Shown: one piece after another, positions 61,639 to 64,000 of the stretch
Layout of the letters: each line of letters starts with the position of its first letter
Numbering within the stretch: the first letter of the stretch is position 1
NCBI RefSeq assembly: GCF_014334335.1
Contig: NZ_JACSEU010000001.1
Coordinates: 1,798,001 to 1,862,000 of the forward strand
Origin: Treponema sp. Marseille-Q3903
GTDB taxonomy: Bacteria > Spirochaetota > Spirochaetia > Treponematales > Treponemataceae
Reading direction: 5' to 3'
DNA length: 64,000 bases
The notes under the pieces: generated by a model
Databases searched by the model: none
Told to the model about the DNA's origin: nothing
What the model saw: only the letters and a program-made list of their open reading frames with translations
Position numbers and translations under genes: made by a program

Positions 61639-63822
61639 TTATAAGTCTGTCAAATCTACTAGCTCATAACCTGAATCTATCAGAACACTGATAAGCACGT
61701 CCAGATAGTTGTAAAGCGGTTTTGAATGATGCTCTCCGGAAAATCCACCTGTCACAGGAATGATTCCGCCGTTTGTTTTCTTTAAAGCACTTACATATCT
61801 GCTTATTATTGCCTCAGGATTTTGCCCTATTGAAGTAAATTCAAGCGGTTCACAACTTACATAGACATAATTGTATCCTGCATTGTTTCCATATTTTATT
61901 ATTTTCGGAGTAACTTCATAATACGGTGCATGCCAGTAAAGGCTGAGTTCCTTTTTTGTGCAGGCGTAAAATTCGTCTTCATTGCGAGCAAGCCCGCTGC
62001 GTACAAAATCTTCGTTTATAACAAAACTGTTGTCTGTCAAATCTGTTGTGCTAAAAAACATCGAAGAGCAGTTGTAACCGTTCGCTGCAATCTGTCTAGT
62101 TTCATAAGGATATCTTCTGATAAATTCTCCATTTACAGAAAAATTACCACGGACGTTGTATTTTTTTAAGGCAGATAAGATTTTTGGAAGTCCATCAGCG
62201 TTATCATACAGGTCGAACACGAGCGCAACTTTCCCAGGACCGGCAGTTTTCCTTGTACTTTCTTTGAAAAAAGGAATTGTCACTGCACGCTTGCTCAAAT
62301 AACGCGTATACAATGCGTTTTCATATTTTTTATTTTCTGTAGCGCCAATGAACACGCGGTATTTGCCATTCTGTTTTTTTTGCTGAAATGCGCCGCTTGT
62401 ATTTTCAGCTGACCACGTCCCTGATTCAGTATTATACTTATAGAATTTTTTGTTTCCTGCATCTGCCAAAATTGAATAATCCAAATCATTCCAATAACCT
62501 GTCTCTGCAGAAGAAATAGTAATTATCTCTGCACTGTCAGTGACGATGTTCCATCGGCGGATAGTTTTTTCACCACCTACATAAAGCAAAGTATCATCTA
62601 CCCAAAGAGCAGATGTAACTTTTTCACCGGAAAGTTCAGCGATGCGTTTCCATGTATTTATATCATAAACATAAACTTTTTCGCCTGCAAAAAGCGCGAT
62701 TTTTGTATTGTTTGGTGAGATAAAAGGTTTGCCTGAATCTGTGATTTCAAGGACATGCTGCGGAGCTGAACCGATTTTAAAAACGGAAGCTTTTTCAGCA
62801 CTTCCATCATAGGGAAGTTTTTCTTGCCACAAAATCGGGCTGCCGGAGTTATCCCAGAAAACATAAGAAGCGGCGAGCGACGCAGAAGATTCTATATATG
62901 GACGCGAATAGACAACATCCATGTAATCGTATGAAGCGTTCTGCACAGCAAGGTAAGTGAACAACCGCCCGTTTTGAGTGATTACAACTCTGCTGACATC
63001 ATGATTTGAAGAAACTTTATCTGTCTGGCTGTTGAACTGAAACGGAAGTCTTCCCATCGGAGTTCCGCGCCCTATGATTCCTGAATAAAGTCCAAGCGTA
63101 TACAATTCTTTTGCATTTATCTTATACAAAATATAATCATCTACGTAAGCAAGATATTTAGCGCTTGCCCAGTAAAGAGAATTTATTGTGCCGCGTCCGA
63201 TTTTTCTGTATTTTTCATCGATTTCAACACCGCGAAGAACAGCATCCGGATTGCAAAAATAAACAGTATTATCTTTTTCGTAAACTAAAATATTGCTATT
63301 CGGCGACCATTTTAAGGGGAGATTTTCGTATGTGTTCAAAACATTTTCTGCAATTATTTTGCGACGGCTTTTATCGGAATTTTCAAGTACAAGATTTCCT
63401 GAATACAGAGAAGTTTTATCGATATAGCAAAGATACTTTCCGTCGGGGCTTATGGAATAAGGGACAACCGAAAGCGTATTTTCAGGAAGCTCTGAAAAAG
63501 TTTCGATCCAGTTTAATATTCCTTTACGAGATTCATATCTTGCGATTCCATATCGGTTTCTAATCTGAAGGGTGTCTCCTCCATTTAAAAGTTCCATCTG
63601 TTCGGGATAGCACGTTATCACTTGTGGAGTTTTTTCGGGCTGCCCATCTTTCAGCTTTGCAAAAAAAAGCGATTTATATTGATTTGTGCCTGCCGCATCG
63701 TTTTTTACTGTAAAAATGACTTCATCGTTTAAGTTCAAATCCGGATTTTCAAAAGAAATTAAGGCATTTGCAGAAAAAACGAGCAAACTCGAAACTAAAA
63801 TAAATGCTGATATTTTTTTCAT
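61639..63822 (-). CDS. Exported beta-propeller protein with degenerate deacetylase-like domain
   Basis: 727 residues with a signal peptide (about 1-20, LVFSANA). About 30-490 is beta-rich with TolB/WD-like blades (SISPDGKYLCYID, KWSPNSNILVYEK). About 520-727 looks like a NodB polysaccharide deacetylase fold (VALVFDLYDNADGLPKILSALKKY in part, NFSVNGEFIRRYP, YWHAPYYEVTP). The usual metal-binding His pair (HSxxH) is missing: that position reads SSMFFSTTD. It is probably a non-catalytic glycan-binding protein. The ATG overlaps the stop of the upstream coiled-coil gene. Confidence 0.8.
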   Translation of the reverse strand: MKKISAFILVSSLLVFSANALISFENPDLNLNDEVIFTVKNDAAGTNQYKSLFFAKLKDGQPEKTPQVITCYPEQMELLNGGDTLQIRNRYGIARYESRKGILNWIETFSELPENTLSVVPYSISPDGKYLCYIDKTSLYSGNLVLENSDKSRRKIIAENVLNTYENLPLKWSPNSNILVYEKDNTVYFCNPDAVLRGVEIDEKYRKIGRGTINSLYWASAKYLAYVDDYILYKINAKELYTLGLYSGIIGRGTPMGRLPFQFNSQTDKVSSNHDVSRVVITQNGRLFTYLAVQNASYDYMDVVYSRPYIESSASLAASYVFWDNSGSPILWQEKLPYDGSAEKASVFKIGSAPQHVLEITDSGKPFISPNNTKIALFAGEKVYVYDINTWKRIAELSGEKVTSALWVDDTLLYVGGEKTIRRWNIVTDSAEIITISSAETGYWNDLDYSILADAGNKKFYKYNTESGTWSAENTSGAFQQKKQNGKYRVFIGATENKKYENALYTRYLSKRAVTIPFFKESTRKTAGPGKVALVFDLYDNADGLPKILSALKKYNVRGNFSVNGEFIRRYPYETRQIAANGYNCSSMFFSTTDLTDNSFVINEDFVRSGLARNEDEFYACTKKELSLYWHAPYYEVTPKIIKYGNNAGYNYVYVSCEPLEFTSIGQNPEAIISRYVSALKKTNGGIIPVTGGFSGEHHSKPLYNYLDVLISVLIDSGYELVDLTDL

Positions 63823-64000
63823 CTATGCATCTCCACGCTTAAAACAAGTACAGAAAGTTCTTCTTCAAGGTTATCGAGCTGTTCTGACATTTGTTTTATT
63901 TGATTTGATTGTCTTTCGACAATCTTTGACTTATATTCCGCATATCTGAGCTGTTCAGCATGCTGCTTTTCTTCTTCAATACAAGAATATCCACACCAAG
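63819..64000 (-). CDS. Coiled-coil protein, N-terminus cut by window edge
   Basis: The last 59 residues of a protein that continues beyond the right edge. Heptad-like pattern with many Glu, Gln, Lys and Leu (KQHAEQLRYAEYKSKIVE, QIKQMSEQLDNLEEEL). Its TGA overlaps the next gene's ATG (ATGA), so it is coupled to the propeller/deacetylase-like protein. Function unknown. Confidence 0.75.
   Translation of the reverse strand, partial: WCGYSCIEEEKQHAEQLRYAEYKSKIVERQSNQIKQMSEQLDNLEEELSVLVLSVEMHR

Overview
The window reads as a chromosome segment of a spirochaete of the genus Treponema (inference). It is AT-rich with high coding density. It carries two genes for FlaA periplasmic flagellar sheath proteins, a cheA-cheW/cheR-cheX-cheY operon of the treponemal type, a PnrA/TmpC-like nucleoside lipoprotein with its ABC transporter, and a reduced dcw cluster (mraZ-rsmH-ftsL-murF-ftsW-ftsQ-ftsA-ftsZ). 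No rRNA, tRNA, CRISPR array, transposase or prophage gene was seen.

Layout. 1-5.8 kb: nucleoside ABC uptake operon (minus strand), ending in a PAP2-type membrane phosphatase that runs off the left edge. 5.9-12.3 kb: an aconitase-family hydratase with a leader of three tandem 121-bp structured repeats, divergent from an NADP-type isocitrate dehydrogenase and a large orphan lipoprotein. 12.3-18 kb: purC, murI, a pentapeptide-repeat protein coupled to a metallo-beta-lactamase-fold protein, manA with a sugar nucleotidyltransferase, and deoD. 18-23.7 kb: a split chromate transporter downstream of an unusual histidine kinase with a LacI-type sugar-sensor domain, its divergent LuxR-type response regulator, and malQ. 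23.9-28.7 kb: chemotaxis operon. 29-31.6 kb: ferredoxin, an M23 peptidase, a secreted protein of unknown function and a candidate small RNA. 31.6-44.5 kb: hslU, hslV, xerC, then a glycerol operon (glpK-glpA-glpB-DUF1667), then topA, dprA, a TPR lipoprotein and xerD. 44.6-52.6 kb: the division cluster read from mraZ down to ftsZ. 52.7-55 kb: a frameshifted nuclease-like gene and two flaA genes. 55-64 kb: fructose-bisphosphate aldolase, a membrane protein, ornithine carbamoyltransferase, an ACT-domain protein, an outer-membrane-like barrel, an OFA-type MFS transporter, a very acidic small protein, a propeller/deacetylase-like exported protein and a coiled-coil protein cut by the right edge.

The strongest unexplained signals are: (1) several transcription-unit heads whose consensus -10 box lies only 6-9 nt before the ATG, implying leaderless mRNAs; (2) the three-copy structured leader of the hydratase, where copy 3 carries paired compensatory changes; (3) a G8 tract between the CheW and CheR-like domains, where a one-base slip either way would release a CheW-only protein; (4) a compact hairpin RNA with a CCCCUCCC loop complementary to Shine-Dalgarno sequences; (5) five 10-bp-phased MraZ-type boxes running from the -10 box to the mraZ start codon; (6) an A9 tract splitting a nuclease-like gene into two frames; (7) a Cys-to-Asp change in the HCLP motif of ornithine carbamoyltransferase. 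All functional names rest on motif recognition by eye; no database search was possible.
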